Source of the DNA: DATFDN01 sp963762525
Lineage (GTDB): Bacteria; Pseudomonadota; Alphaproteobacteria; Acetobacterales; Acetobacteraceae
DNA: 64,000 nt
Assembly: GCA_963762525.1 (NCBI GenBank)
Contig: CAVXKT010000001.1
Location: forward strand, 372,001-436,000
Direction of reading: 5' to 3'
The notes beneath the pieces are model-generated. The model did no database searches. It was not told where the DNA came from and saw only the letters and a list, made by a program, of their open reading frames with translations. Position 1 is the first letter of the stretch. Each line of letters begins with the position of its first letter. Made by a program: the position numbers and the translations under genes. Below are positions 36,759 to 46,363 of the stretch, piece by piece.

Positions 36759-37849
36759 CACAATTCTCCTTCCGTCTCGGGTGCGAACAGCGGCAGCTCC
36801 TCGGCCGCCGTGACCGGCATTCGATCAAAATTGGATACGCTGACACCGAGCAATCGGATGCCGTTGGCGGTCGGCAGCAGCGTGCGCACGAGCTCGACGC
36901 TCGCCCGAGCCAGGAAATCGCCCCGAGCGATCACGCCGGGGAAGCTGCGGCTTCGCGTGACCACGCGGAAGTCGGCATACTTCACCTTCACGGTGACGGT
37001 GCGGCCGAACTCTTGCGCCTTGTCGCACCAGGCCCAGACCTCCGCCGCCATGGCTTCGACCCCGGCCTCGATATCCGCAGGGGCCGTCAGGTCGCGCGCG
37101 AAGGTGGTCTCCGAGCCCGAGGATTTGCGCCGCCGGTCGGCGACCACGGGCCGGTCATCCTCGCCGTTCGCGATGGCGAGATACCAGAACGCTGATTTAC
37201 CGAAGTGCCGTTGCAGAAAGGCGAGCGACTGCGCGCGCAGATCGGCACCGGTGGCGATCCCGAGCCGCTGCATCTTCGCCGCCGTCACCGGCCCGACACC
37301 GTGGAACTTGCCGATCGGCAGCGCGGCGATGAAGTCCCCGCCCATCTCGGGCGTGATGGTGAACTGGCCGTTCGGCTTGCGCTGGTCGGAGGCGAGCTTG
37401 GCGAGGAACTTGTTATAGGAGATGCCCGCCGAGGCGGTCAGCCCGGTCGCCTCCAGAATGCGCGCGCGAATCTCCTGCGCGGTCGCCGAGGCGCTCGGCA
37501 GCCCGCGCCGGTTCTCGGTCACGTCGAGATAGGCCTCATCGAGAGACAGCGGCTCGATCAGCGGCGTATAGTCGGCAAACACCGCGCGGATCTGTTGCGA
37601 GACGCTACGATAGACATCGAAGCGCGGCGGCACGAACACCAATTCCGCGCAGTGCCGCAAGGCGGTGGCGGACGGCATGGCCGAGCGGACGCCGAAGGCG
37701 CGCGATTCGTAGCTCGCGGCCACCACCACGCCCCGCTTGCCGCCGTGCCCCACCGCCACCGGCCGGCCGCGCAGCGCCGGATTGTCGCGCTGCTCGACCG
37801 ACGCATAGAAGGCGTCCATGTCGATATGGATGATCTTGCGCGGCGGCAT
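36758..37849 (-). CDS. dinB: DNA polymerase IV
   Basis: 363 aa from MPPRKIIHIDMDAFYASVEQRD; an ATG seven codons upstream is also possible. The Y-family catalytic acids are in HIDMDAFYA and SLDEAYLDV, and AYESRAFGVRS-like and LTASAGISYNKFLAKLASD motifs follow. The helix-hairpin-helix is in FHGVGPVTAAKMQRLGI. The C-terminus ends LPLFAPETE, a candidate sliding-clamp binding peptide. It carries out error-prone synthesis past lesions. No LexA box was recognised upstream. Confidence 0.93.
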   Translation of the reverse strand: MPPRKIIHIDMDAFYASVEQRDNPALRGRPVAVGHGGKRGVVVAASYESRAFGVRSAMPSATALRHCAELVFVPPRFDVYRSVSQQIRAVFADYTPLIEPLSLDEAYLDVTENRRGLPSASATAQEIRARILEATGLTASAGISYNKFLAKLASDQRKPNGQFTITPEMGGDFIAALPIGKFHGVGPVTAAKMQRLGIATGADLRAQSLAFLQRHFGKSAFWYLAIANGEDDRPVVADRRRKSSGSETTFARDLTAPADIEAGVEAMAAEVWAWCDKAQEFGRTVTVKVKYADFRVVTRSRSFPGVIARGDFLARASVELVRTLLPTANGIRLLGVSVSNFDRMPVTAAEELPLFAPETEGEL

Positions 37850-37959
37850 CCGCCGACCATAGCAAGTCATTACTGTTGCCTCACGGCCCCGACAGACAAG
37901 TTAACGATCCGGCAACTGCCGGACGGATAACCTGGCTCCCGCAGACCAACGAGGCGGCC

Positions 37960-39076
37960 ATGCCGGCGGACTTCCCCGGATATCCCTATGATGACACCGT
38001 CGTCTATATCACCGATACCATCGGCGGCGTCCGATACCAGGGCTCCGGCGTCCTGATCTCGCCGGACGAGGTGCTCACGGCCTCGCACGTCGTCTGGAGC
38101 GCCATGGCCGGCGCCGCGAGCAACATCAAGGTCACGCCCGGCTATGAAGCCGGCACCGCGCCGGTCGGCAGCGAACAGGGCGCCTCTTTCAACTTCAATC
38201 CGGTGGACGATTCCGGGGGCTTTCTCACCTTCACCCAGTCCCAGAGCGACTTCGCGGTTATTCACCTGGCGCAGCCGTTCAGCGTTGGCAGCATGGGGCT
38301 CGATCCCGACTTCACGGCGGGCATGGCGAACGTCTCCGGCTATCCGGCGACGGCAAAGGGCGCCCTGGTCACGCAAACCGAGGCGTTCACTCAAGTGCCG
38401 GGTTATAGTCTCCTGACCAGCGGCGGACTGGGTCCGGGATCGAGCGGCGGCCCGGTGTGGGTAGAAAATGCGGATGGTTCGGCCGATGTCGTCGGGATCG
38501 TATCAACCGGCAACAACGGCGGCGCCGGCTACTTTACCGAGATTACGCCCGGTGTCGTGACCGCCATCAATGCTTGGGTCGGGCAGCAGAATGGCCTGCC
38601 CGCCGGTGCGTCGGGCACCCCGGCGCTTGTCGCGGTGCCCGCCGATGACGGGATGGCTCCGAGGTCTCTCAGCGCCAGCGATCAGAGCACCCTCAATCTC
38701 GCAGAATTCCTTCGGCCAGCAAGTCAGCGCCGCGTCGATGACGTTCATCGATGGCGGTCATATCGGAACTGATTTCAATAACCTTGCCGAAGCATCGTCC
38801 GCCGGACAGGATGTGGGGCCGTTCGACAATCAACTGTTCTCGGATCTGAAGGCGTTCCTTGGCGATTGGAACTCCGCCCAACCGGAGATCACGGCCGGCG
38901 TCAGCACCCCGGGCGGTCCAGCGGTGGTCTTGCCGGCGCAGTTCGTCGCGGAAGTCGTCAACGATGGGCTGAATACGATCGTGGGAGGTCCGGGGCCGGC
39001 GGATCAGGCGTTCGCGAGCGCACTGAGCACGTTTTTCGGCATCGATCAGTCGTTTTTGCTCAATCACACGGCGTAA
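37960..39076 (+). CDS. trypsin-like serine protease, frameshifted near its C-terminus
   Basis: The first frame, from the ATG at 37960, has the trypsin triad in order: LTASHVV (His), SDFAVIHL (Asp) and GPGSSGGPVW (Ser). Near 38697 the frame breaks, and a second frame gives NSFGQQVSAASMTFIDGGHIGTDFNN and a helical tail to 39076. Together about 372 aa. No N-terminal signal peptide is visible although relatives are secreted. The tail may carry an alternative export or binding function. The target is unknown. Confidence 0.75.
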
Positions 39077-39114
39077 GTAATCGTCGGGATAGGATCGAAA
39101 ATCCTACCTGATCA

Positions 39115-40224
39115 TCACACCACCACCAGATCGTCCCGGTGCACCATCTCGTCACGGCCGCGCCAGCCCAGGATCGCCTCGATTTCGTCCGAGCGGTGCC
39201 CGGCGATGCGCGCCGCATCCGCGCTCGCATAGGCCGACAGACCGCGCGCCAGGTTGGCGCCGTCCGGGCCACGCACCTGGACCGGGTCGCCGCGCTCGAA
39301 GCTGCCCTCCACCCGCACGATGCCGGCGGGAAGCAACGATCGGCCGGCGGCCAGCGCCCGGGCGGCGCCGGCATCGACGAACAGCACCCCCATCGGCGCC
39401 AGCGCGCCGGCGATCCAGCGCTTGCGGGCCGAGCGGCCCTCGGGCGCGGCGTGAAACCAGGTGCAGCGCGCGCCGGCGAGCAGCGCCGAGAGCGGGCGGT
39501 CCACATGCCCGCGCGCGATCACCATGGCGCAGCCGGCTTGCGTCGCGATCCGCGCCGCCGCGAGCTTGGTTCGCATCCCGCCCGAGGAGTAGCCGGGCGG
39601 CGGGTCGCCGCCCATCGCCTCGATTTCGGGTGTCAGCGCCGCAACCTCGGCGATATGGGTGGCGGGGCCGCGCTTGGGATCGGCGGTGTAGAGCCCGTCG
39701 ATGTCGGACAAAAGGATCAGCTGGTCCGCCTGCACCATCTCGGCGACGCGCGCCGCCAGCCGGTCGTTGTCGCCGAAGCGGATCTCGGCGGTCGCAATGG
39801 TGTCGTTTTCGTTGATGACCGGGATGCAGCCCAAGCCGAGCAGCGTCAGCAAGGTGGCGCGCGCGTTCAGATACCGGCGCCGATCCTCGGTGTCCTCCGG
39901 CGTCAGCAGCAATTGCCCGGCGGTGAGCCCGACCGCCGCCAACGCCTCGGTCCAGGCGCGGGCGAGCCGGATTTGGCCGACCGCGGCGGCGGCCTGCTGC
40001 TCCTCCAGCCTGAGGCGCCGGCGTGCCAGACCGAGCGCGGGACGGCCGAGAGCGATGGCGCCCGAGGAGACCACGATCACCTCAACGCCGCGTTCGCGCA
40101 GCATGTCGATATCGGCGGCCACGCCCGCCAGCCAGTCGGTGCGGGGCGCCGATCGCCGGTCCTCGACCAGCAGCGCGCTGCCGATCTTCACCACCACCCG
40201 GCGGGCGTCCGCCAGCGTGGTCAT
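39115..40224 (-). CDS. proB: glutamate 5-kinase
   Basis: 369 aa with an amino-acid kinase domain (VVVKIGSALL, IVVSSGAIALG, INENDTIA, FGDNDRLAARVA) and a C-terminal PUA domain from about residue 275. It phosphorylates glutamate, the first step of proline synthesis, and is usually feedback-inhibited by proline. Its ATG overlaps the obgE stop by 4 bp, so the two are translationally coupled in the rplU-rpmA-obgE-proB operon. Confidence 0.95.
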   Translation of the reverse strand: MTTLADARRVVVKIGSALLVEDRRSAPRTDWLAGVAADIDMLRERGVEVIVVSSGAIALGRPALGLARRRLRLEEQQAAAAVGQIRLARAWTEALAAVGLTAGQLLLTPEDTEDRRRYLNARATLLTLLGLGCIPVINENDTIATAEIRFGDNDRLAARVAEMVQADQLILLSDIDGLYTADPKRGPATHIAEVAALTPEIEAMGGDPPPGYSSGGMRTKLAAARIATQAGCAMVIARGHVDRPLSALLAGARCTWFHAAPEGRSARKRWIAGALAPMGVLFVDAGAARALAAGRSLLPAGIVRVEGSFERGDPVQVRGPDGANLARGLSAYASADAARIAGHRSDEIEAILGWRGRDEMVHRDDLVVV

Positions 40225-41232
40225 GCCGCGCGGTCGCGCCGCGCCTCGGTGATCGCCGATTGCAGCGCGCGCAAGGCCTCGGGCACGCCCTTGCCGGTGG
40301 CGCCGGAGAGCAGCAGCACCGAGCGCCCCGACGCGCGTTGCAGGGCGGCGCGCCGTGCGGCGGCCTCGCGAGCGGTCATCGCGTCGGCCTTGTTGAGGCC
40401 GATGATCTCCGGCTTCTCGGCGAGTCCGTTGCCGTAGGCGGCAAGCTCCGCCCGCACCGCCCGCCAGGCGGCGACCACGTCCCCGGCGGCGCCGTCGATC
40501 AGGTGCAGCAACACGGCGCAGCGCTCAACATGGCCGAGGAAACGATCCCCGAGCCCGGCGCCCTCATGCGCGCCCTCGATCAGGCCGGGGATGTCGGCGA
40601 GGACGAATTCCTCGCTGGCCGAGAGGCGCACCACGCCAAGCTGCGGATGCAGCGTGGTGAACGGGATAGTCGGCGATCTTCGGCCGCGCCGCCGAGGCGG
40701 CGGCGAGCAGGGTCGATTTGCCGGCGTTGGGCAGCCCGACCAGCCCGGCATCGGCGATCAGCTTGAGGCGGAGCCACACCCAGCGCTCCTCCCCGGGCCA
40801 ACCCTTGTCGGCGCGGCGCGGGGCGCGGTTGGTCGCCGTCTTGTAATGGGTGTTGCCGAACCCGCCGTCGCCGCCGCGCAACAGCAGGATGCGCTGGCCC
40901 GGCGCGGCGAGGTCGGCGAGCAGCGTCTCGCGGTCGGCGTCGAGGATCTGCGTGCCGATCGGAACCCGGATGACCACATCCGGCGCCCCGGCGCCGGTGC
41001 GATCCGATCCGGCGCCGTTGGCCCCCTTGCGGGCGCGGAAATGCTGCGTGTAGCGGAAGTCGATCAGGGTATTGAGATTGTCGGCGGCCTCGAAGACGAT
41101 ATCGCCGCCCTTGCCGCCATTGCCGCCGTCGGGGCCGCCGAATTCGATGAATTTCTCGCGCCGGAACGCGGTGACGCCGTCGCCGCCGTCACCCGAACGA
41201 AGATAGATCTTGGCCTGATCGAGAAACTTCAT
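40221..41232 (-). CDS. obgE: ribosome-assembly GTPase ObgE, one-base frameshift in the read
   Basis: Reconstructed about 337 aa. The glycine-rich Obg fold (KIYLRSGDGGDGVTAFRREKF, GGNGGKGGDI) precedes the GTPase with P-loop GLPNAGKST. One extra C near 40664 changes DYPFTTLHPQ to an unrelated frame. The rest has LADIPGLIEGAHEGAGLG and LNKAD. Obg acts in 50S subunit assembly and the stringent response and is essential, so an error in the read is more likely than a null gene. Confidence 0.93.
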
Positions 41233-41249
41233 CGCCCAAGGTGGACCTC

Positions 41250-41519
41250 CTACTCGGCGGCCGCCGGACGCGCGCGGACGGAGACATGCACCCGTCCCTC
41301 GGCCCGCCGCCTGAACTCCACCTTGCCGTCGATCAGGGCGAAGATCGTGTGATCGCGCCCCAGCCCGACGTTATGGCCGGGCTTCCACTTGGTGCCGCGC
41401 TGGCGGACCAGGATGTTGCCGGCCAGCACCGCCTCGCCGCCGTATTTCTTGATGCCGAGCCGCCGACCCGCGGTGTCGCGGCCGTTGCGCGATGAGCCGC
41501 CCGCCTTCTTGTGCGCCAT
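41250..41519 (-). CDS. rpmA: 50S ribosomal protein L27
   Basis: 89 aa beginning MAHKKAGGSSRNGRDTAGRR with the flexible N-terminus that reaches the peptidyl-transferase centre, then GNILVRQRGTKWKPG. The gene lies 1 bp behind rplU and 17 bp before obgE. Confidence 0.97.
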   Translation of the reverse strand: MAHKKAGGSSRNGRDTAGRRLGIKKYGGEAVLAGNILVRQRGTKWKPGHNVGLGRDHTIFALIDGKVEFRRRAEGRVHVSVRARPAAAE

Positions 41520-41520
41520 C

Positions 41521-41958
41521 TCAGACCTCTTCCATCACCAGCGCGCCCGCTTCATCGGCCGTCTCGGCCGCCGGCGGCGGCGGCGGCGCCGCGACCGGCG
41601 GCGGCGCCTCGGCACGGGCGGACCCGGCGCGCAGCTTCGCCCCGTCGGCGCCGACGATGTCCATGATGCGCAGCACCGTCACGTGCTGCCGATGCCCGCG
41701 CTTGCGCCGGCTGTTCTTGCGGCGGCGCTTCTTGAAGATGATGACCTTGTCCAGCCGGTCCTGCCCCAGCACCAATGCGGTGACGGAGGCGCCGGCGACC
41801 ACCGGGGCACCCAGGGTCAGCCCGTCGGCGTCGCCCACCGCGAGCACGTCGGTGAAGGTCACGGTGGCCTCCGGCTCGGTCTCCAGCTTCTCCACCTTCA
41901 GCACCGCGTTGGGGGTGACGCGGTACTGCTTGCCGCCGGTGCGGATGACTGCGAACAT
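41521..41958 (-). CDS. rplU: 50S ribosomal protein L21 with a C-terminal extension
   Basis: 145 aa. Residues 1-103 are L21 (FAVIRTGGKQYRV, VIIFKKRRRKNSRRKRGHRQ). The remaining 40 residues are an Ala/Pro-rich acidic tail, an extension common in alphaproteobacteria. It is the first gene of the rplU-rpmA-obgE-proB operon; the promoter must lie in the 99 bp before divergent moaB. Confidence 0.96.
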   Translation of the reverse strand: MFAVIRTGGKQYRVTPNAVLKVEKLETEPEATVTFTDVLAVGDADGLTLGAPVVAGASVTALVLGQDRLDKVIIFKKRRRKNSRRKRGHRQHVTVLRIMDIVGADGAKLRAGSARAEAPPPVAAPPPPPAAETADEAGALVMEEV

Positions 41959-42057
41959 CTCTGAAATCCCGAGAAAATGCCCGAGGGCGCGTTGCCGGCT
42001 GCCGGGAACGGCGCGTTATAGCCTCAGCGCCCCGGTTGTCAACGCAAGGAGGGAGAT

Positions 42058-42606
42058 ATGGCCAGCCCCGACGCCGACCGGCCATTCATCGCCGTCAACA
42101 TCGCCGTCCTCACCGTATCCGACACCAGAACCGAGGCCAACGACACCTCGGGCCAGGCGTTGGTCGATCGCATCGCCGCCGCCGGCCATCACGTCGCCGC
42201 GCGCGCCATCGAGCAAGACGATGCGGCGGTGATCGCGACGCGGCTGCGCGCCTGGATCGCCGATCCGGCGATCGATGTGGTCATCACCACCGGCGGCACC
42301 GGGCTGACCGGGCGCGACGTCACGCCGGAAGCCTTCGATGCGGTGCTGGAGAAGCGCATCGAGGGCTTCGGCGAGCTGTTCCGGATGCTGAGCTACGCCA
42401 AGATCGGCACCTCCACCATGCAGTCGCGGGCAATGGCCGGCGTCGCCGGCGGCACCTATCTGTTCGCGCTGCCCGGCAGCACCGGCGCGGTGAAGGATGG
42501 CTGGGACGATATCCTGCGCTCGCAGCTCGACAACCGTCACCGCCCCTGCAACCTGGTGGAGCTGATGCCGCGCTTGCAGGAGCATTTGAAGCCGGCCGCC
42601 GAGTAG
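42058..42606 (+). CDS. moaB: molybdopterin adenylyltransferase-type protein MoaB
   Basis: 182 aa. The MoCF domain has NIAVLTVSDTRTEANDTSGQ, VVITTGGTGLTGRDVTPEA and the FALPGSTGAVKDGW end. It takes part in molybdenum cofactor synthesis by adenylating molybdopterin. GGAGG precedes the ATG. It is divergent from rplU and convergent with the following glycosyltransferase, whose frame runs into its end. Confidence 0.9.
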   Translation: MASPDADRPFIAVNIAVLTVSDTRTEANDTSGQALVDRIAAAGHHVAARAIEQDDAAVIATRLRAWIADPAIDVVITTGGTGLTGRDVTPEAFDAVLEKRIEGFGELFRMLSYAKIGTSTMQSRAMAGVAGGTYLFALPGSTGAVKDGWDDILRSQLDNRHRPCNLVELMPRLQEHLKPAAE

Positions 42607-43167
42607 CCGGCGGCGGCGAGGTCGGCGGCGTCGTCCACATCGCGCAGCGTGCGCAGCAAGGCCGAGCCCGCGAAGTTCCGCCGCGTATCCGCAAGCGCGT
42701 GCGGCGAGGACCAGCGCACCCCGGCGAACGGGCGGGCGGGCCGATGCGGCCGCCATGCCGGCGAGCCAGTAGCCGCCGTCCTCTGCCGGCCCGAACACCG
42801 CGCGCGCGCGTCCCAAGGCACGGATTGCGTCCACGAGGTCGGCAGCGGCGATGTCGGGGATGTCGCAGCCGACCAGCGCCACGCGCCGATGCGGGAAGCG
42901 GCGAAACGCGCGCTCCATGCGCCGGCCGAGACCGCCGCCGCCCTGACCGATGCGGCGCACATGCGCCGGCACGCGCAGGCGCGCCCGGTCGGGCGTCAGC
43001 GCCAGCACGGTCGCGAAGCGCCGGTCGCGGGCCAGCGCCAGCAGCAGTCGCGCCAGCGTGTCGCGATGGAAACGCAGCGCCGCGCGGTTGCCGATCTCGC
43101 TCGCCAGCCGTCGCTTGACCGCGCCGAGGCGGGGCGCCCTGGCGAACACGATGACGACCGGCCTCAT
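42537..43167 (-). CDS. TIGR04282-type glycosyltransferase (DUF2064), frameshifted
   Basis: The first frame has VIVFARAPRLGAVKRRLASEIG and VALVGCDIPDIAAADL, the DUF2064 nucleotide-sugar binding core, and FGPAEDGGYWLAGM. One extra base near 42745 restores FAGVRWSSPHALADTRRNF. About 209 aa. This family is named for arsenosugar synthesis in cyanobacteria and plants, but most members have no proven function. Its ATG overlaps the stop of the TIGR04283-type gene by 4 bp. The tail overlaps moaB by 70 bp and is uncertain. Confidence 0.72.
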
Positions 43168-43823
43168 CCGTAGGCGCGCGCAATCAGGGCCGGCGGCAGG
43201 CCCGCGTACCAGAGCGCGAGACAGGCGAGGTTGCGCGCCGAGCGCCGGGTCCAGCCCTCGCGCTCCCAGCGCGCCGCCGAGGTCCGGGCATCGGCCGCCA
43301 GCATAATGAGCCGCCGGCGGCCGAGGCGATGGGCCAAATCCACGTCCTCCATCAGCGGCAGCGGCTTGATGCCGCCGACCGCCCCCAGCAGGTCGCGATG
43401 GATGAGCAAGCCCTGGTCGCCGTAGGGCAGCGCAAGCCGCCCGGCAGCGCCAGGCGACCGCCCGCTCCAGCCGCCGCGCCCGCGCATCGGCGCTGTCGAG
43501 CGCGAAGCGGAAATACCCGGCCCGATCGGGGGTGCAGCCGTGCGCGACCGCCGCCGCCAGCCAGCCCGGCCCGAGGCGGGTGTCGGCGTGCAGCAGCAGC
43601 AGCCAGGGATGCTCGCCCGGGCCACCCCGGCAGCCAGCTGCGCGCCGCGGCCGCGCGGGGCGAGGATCACCCGGGCGCCGAGGCCCGCGGCGATTTCGGC
43701 GGTCTCGTCGCGACTGCCGCCGTCGGCGACGATCACCTCCCGCCCGTCACCGAGCGCGGCCAGCGTTTCCGGCAGCGACATGGCGGCGTCGAGGGTCGGA
43801 ATGATGACCGAGAGCTGGATCAC
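43164..43823 (-). CDS. TIGR04283-type glycosyltransferase 2, two compensating frameshifts
   Basis: From a GTG at 43823: LSVIIPTLDAAMSLPETLAAL and VIVADGGSRDETAEIA, the GT-2 Rossmann half with its metal-binding motif. Between about 43440 and 43625 the reading is off by one base; the shifted frame gives LLLLHADT and AGYFRFALD, which the family needs. The correct frame returns with LALPYGDQGLLIHRDLL and MEDVDLAHRLG. It forms a pair with the TIGR04282-type gene, coupled by an ATGA overlap. A sugar transfer reaction is likely, acceptor unknown. Confidence 0.72.
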   Translation of the reverse strand: MIQLSVIIPTLDAAMSLPETLAALGDGREVIVADGGSRDETAEIAAGLGARVILAPRGRGAQLAAGVARASIPGCCCCTPTPASGRAGWRRRSRTAAPPIGPGISASRSTAPMRGRGGWSGRSPGAAGRLALPYGDQGLLIHRDLLGAVGGIKPLPLMEDVDLAHRLGRRRLIMLAADARTSAARWEREGWTRRSARNLACLALWYAGLPPALIARAYG

Positions 43824-43894
43824 TTTCCCGTTTTGTTCTTGACCTGACGTGGCGTGAATGCGACCGTCCGGCACGAACGAACAGGGAACCGAGG

Positions 43895-45071
43895 ATGCGC
43901 CAGCAGGAGGTTGCCGGCAAGGACCTCGACCAGATCGCCGCCCTCGCCGGCGCCGGAGAGGCGGAGGCGGCCCCGGTGGCGCACATGCCCGCGGCCGCCC
44001 GGCGCGGGCGCGGCGCCACCCTCAATCCCGCCGTCCGCTTCGACAACGCCCGCGCCGAGCCGTTCGACGACGGCTGGGACACGCTCGCCGAGTTCGCCGA
44101 TCTGCCGCCGCTGCCGACGACCCTCATCCGCGACGCCACGCGCTCGGTCATCAGCTGGAACAGCTCGCCCGATATCGGCTTCGATCGCGCGGTCAACCCC
44201 TATCGCGGCTGCGAGCACGGCTGCGTCTATTGCTACGCCCGCCCGACCCACGCCTATCTCGGCTACTCGCCCGGCCTCGATTTCGAGACCAAGCTGTTGT
44301 TCAAGCCCGAGGTCGCCGAGTTGCTGGAGAAGGAGCTGCGCAAGCCCGGTTATGTGGCGCGCGACCTTGGCGCTCGGCTCCAACACCGACCCCTATCAGC
44401 CGGTGGAGCGGACGCTCAAGCTCACGCGCTCGATCCTGGAGGTGCTGGAGCGGTTCAATCACCCGGTTACGATCGTCACCAAGTCGGCCGGGGTGCTGCG
44501 CGACCTCGACATCCTGACGCGCATGGCGAAGCGCCGGCTGGCGCGCGTGATGGTGTCGGTAACGACGCTCGATGCGGCGCTGGCGCGCAAGATGGAGCCG
44601 CGCGCCGCCACCCCGGCGCGGCGGCTGGCGGCGATCGGCGAGCTGACGCGTGCCGGGGTGCCCGCCGGCGTGATGGTGGCGCCCATGATCCCCGGCCTCA
44701 ACGACGCCGAGATGGAGCGCATCATCGAACAAGCCGCCCGCGTCGGCGCACGCCACGCGGCCTATGTTCTGCTGCGGCTGCCGCACGAGCTGCGCCAGTT
44801 GTTCGAGGACTGGCTGGCGACCCATTTCCCAGACCGCGCGCGCCACATTCTGAGCCTGGTCCGTCAGACCCGCGCCGGCGCACTGTCGGATGCGCGCTTT
44901 CACCACCGCTTTTCCGGCCACGGCCCATACGCCGATCTGCTGCTCAGCCGGTTCATGCGCGCCGCCCGTCGATGGGGCCTGAACGAAGAACGCGAACCGC
45001 TGGATACGACGCAGTTCGCCATCCCCGCCGCAGCGGCGGGGATGGCGAAGGCGCAGTTGTCATTGCTCTGA
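43895..45071 (+). CDS. PA0069-type radical SAM protein, one-base frameshift in the read
   Basis: About 392 aa. The first frame has the 4Fe-4S motif GCEHGCVYCYARPTH (Cys spacing CxxxCxxC) after NPYRGC. An extra G near 44367 leads to LGSNTDPYQPVERTLKLTRSIL and VTIVTKSAGVLRDLD, as in the PA0069/SplB-related subgroup. It generates a 5'-deoxyadenosyl radical; the substrate is unknown. The last residues (FAIPAAAAGMAKAQ) are encoded by a perfect 17-bp-arm hairpin at 45015-45049. Confidence 0.82.
45015..45049. repeat. perfect hairpin in the 3' end of the radical SAM gene
   Basis: Two 17-nt arms, TTCGCCATCCCCGCCGC and its complement, are separated by one base. It lies within the last 20 codons and could slow or terminate transcription or be an inserted palindrome that became the C-terminus. 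Confidence 0.8.
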
Positions 45072-45102
45072 GGCGGGGAGTACCCGGGGCAGCTCGCTCG
45101 CC

Positions 45103-45396
45103 TCAGCCCCAGTGCGCCGGCACCCAGTAGCCGCCTTGCCAATGCCCCGGAATCCAGCGCGGGCCATAGCCATAGCCGTAAGCGGGCGGCGGCGCATAGA
45201 CCACCGGCGGCGGCGCGTAGTAAGGGGGCGCGACCACCACCGGCGGCAGCGCGACGCCGATGCGCACGCCGCCGTGCCAGCCCCAGCCGCCGGCCCACCA
45301 CGCCTTCGCCGAGCCGGGAACCGCCGCGACCCCGACCGCCGCCAGCGCCAGAATGCCGAGCGCGCCGATCCGGGAAACACCGATCCTGGAAACCAT
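45103..45396 (-). CDS. secreted Pro/Tyr/Trp-rich small protein
   Basis: 97 aa from the ATG at 45396, 7 bp behind GGGAG; a longer frame begins 11 codons earlier. The signal peptide ends near VPGSAKA. The mature part is a repetitive APP..Y, YGYGPRWIPGHWQGGYW region. It resembles the YXWGXW envelope protein family and the lipoprotein at 2071-2382 but has no lipobox. Function unknown. Confidence 0.7.
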   Translation of the reverse strand: MVSRIGVSRIGALGILALAAVGVAAVPGSAKAWWAGGWGWHGGVRIGVALPPVVVAPPYYAPPPVVYAPPPAYGYGYGPRWIPGHWQGGYWVPAHWG

Positions 45397-45541
45397 CACC
45401 CACTCCCTGATGCAGAACCGAAGCGACATATGGCGCGCTCATGTAACCGCCGTATTGCGAAGTTTCTCCGCCCGGCGACTTGACGGACCCCCCGCCCGGC
45501 GCTCCATCCTGCGCACCTGCCAGCCAAAAAGGGGAGCGAGC

Positions 45542-46204
45542 ATGGGCAACGTCAACCTGACCGCGTCGGACGGCCATGGCCTGTCGGCCTATGTCGCCGG
45601 ACCCGAGGACGCGCGGCGCGGCATCGTCGTGATCCAGGAGATCTTCGGCGTGAACCACCACATCCGCGCGGTCGCCGACCGCTTCGCCGCCGAAGGCTAT
45701 GCGGTCTGCGCCCCGGCGCTGTTCGACCGCGTCGAGCGCGGGGTCGAGCTCGGATACCAGCAGGAGGACATCGGCAAGGGTCGCGAGTATCGCATGAAGC
45801 TCACCGACGCGCACGTGATGGCCGATGTGGAGGCGGCGGCGGCGCGGTTGCGCGGCAAGACGCTCGGCATCGTCGGCTACTGCTTCGGCGGCACCGTCGC
45901 CTGGTGGGGTGCGACCCGCAGCCGCAGCTTCGCCGCCGCGTCCTGCTGGTACGGCGGCGGCATCGCCGGCTCCAGGGACGAGCGGCCGAACTGCCCGGTG
46001 CAGATGCATTTCGGCGAGACCGACCAGTCGATCCCGATGTCCGACGTGGACGCCGTTCGCGCCGCCCAGCCGAAAGCCGAGATTTACGTTTACGCCGGCG
46101 CCGGCCACGGCTTCGGCTGCGACGAGCGCGCCAGCTTCAGTCGCCAGGACTACGAGCAGGCGCAGGCGCGCACGCTGGAATTCTTCGCCAAGAATTTGCG
46201 CTGA
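45542..46204 (+). CDS. dienelactone hydrolase-family protein
   Basis: 220 aa from the ATG at 45542, behind GGGGAG. The cysteine nucleophile is in GIVGYCFGG near residue 114, with an Asp in GETDQS and the histidine in GAGHGFG. The N-terminus includes VVIQEIFGVNHHIR. Classical members open dienelactones in chloroaromatic breakdown; many others are general esterases. No ring-cleavage gene of the intradiol type is near. Confidence 0.87.
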   Translation: MGNVNLTASDGHGLSAYVAGPEDARRGIVVIQEIFGVNHHIRAVADRFAAEGYAVCAPALFDRVERGVELGYQQEDIGKGREYRMKLTDAHVMADVEAAAARLRGKTLGIVGYCFGGTVAWWGATRSRSFAAASCWYGGGIAGSRDERPNCPVQMHFGETDQSIPMSDVDAVRAAQPKAEIYVYAGAGHGFGCDERASFSRQDYEQAQARTLEFFAKNLR

Positions 46205-46227
46205 GCATTCAGGTGCAACCATAAGCT

Positions 46228-46332
46228 CGTCATTGCGAGCCGAAGGCGAAGCAATCCAGGCCCGGGGCACGGTGCTGCCCGCCTGGATTGCTTCGTCCCC
46301 TCGCTTTCGCGAGGGTCCTCGCAATTGTGACG
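46228..46332. repeat. intergenic palindromic repeat, family A copy 2
   Basis: CGTCATTGCGAGCCGAAGGC, then GCAATCCAGG; the right half has CCTGGATTGCTTCG and ends TCGCAATTGTGACG. It lies between convergent genes (dienelactone hydrolase and the permease) and could serve as a bidirectional terminator. Confidence 0.8.
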
Positions 46333-46363
46333 GCCGTCGCGGTTCATCTCATCCCATCCCGCT

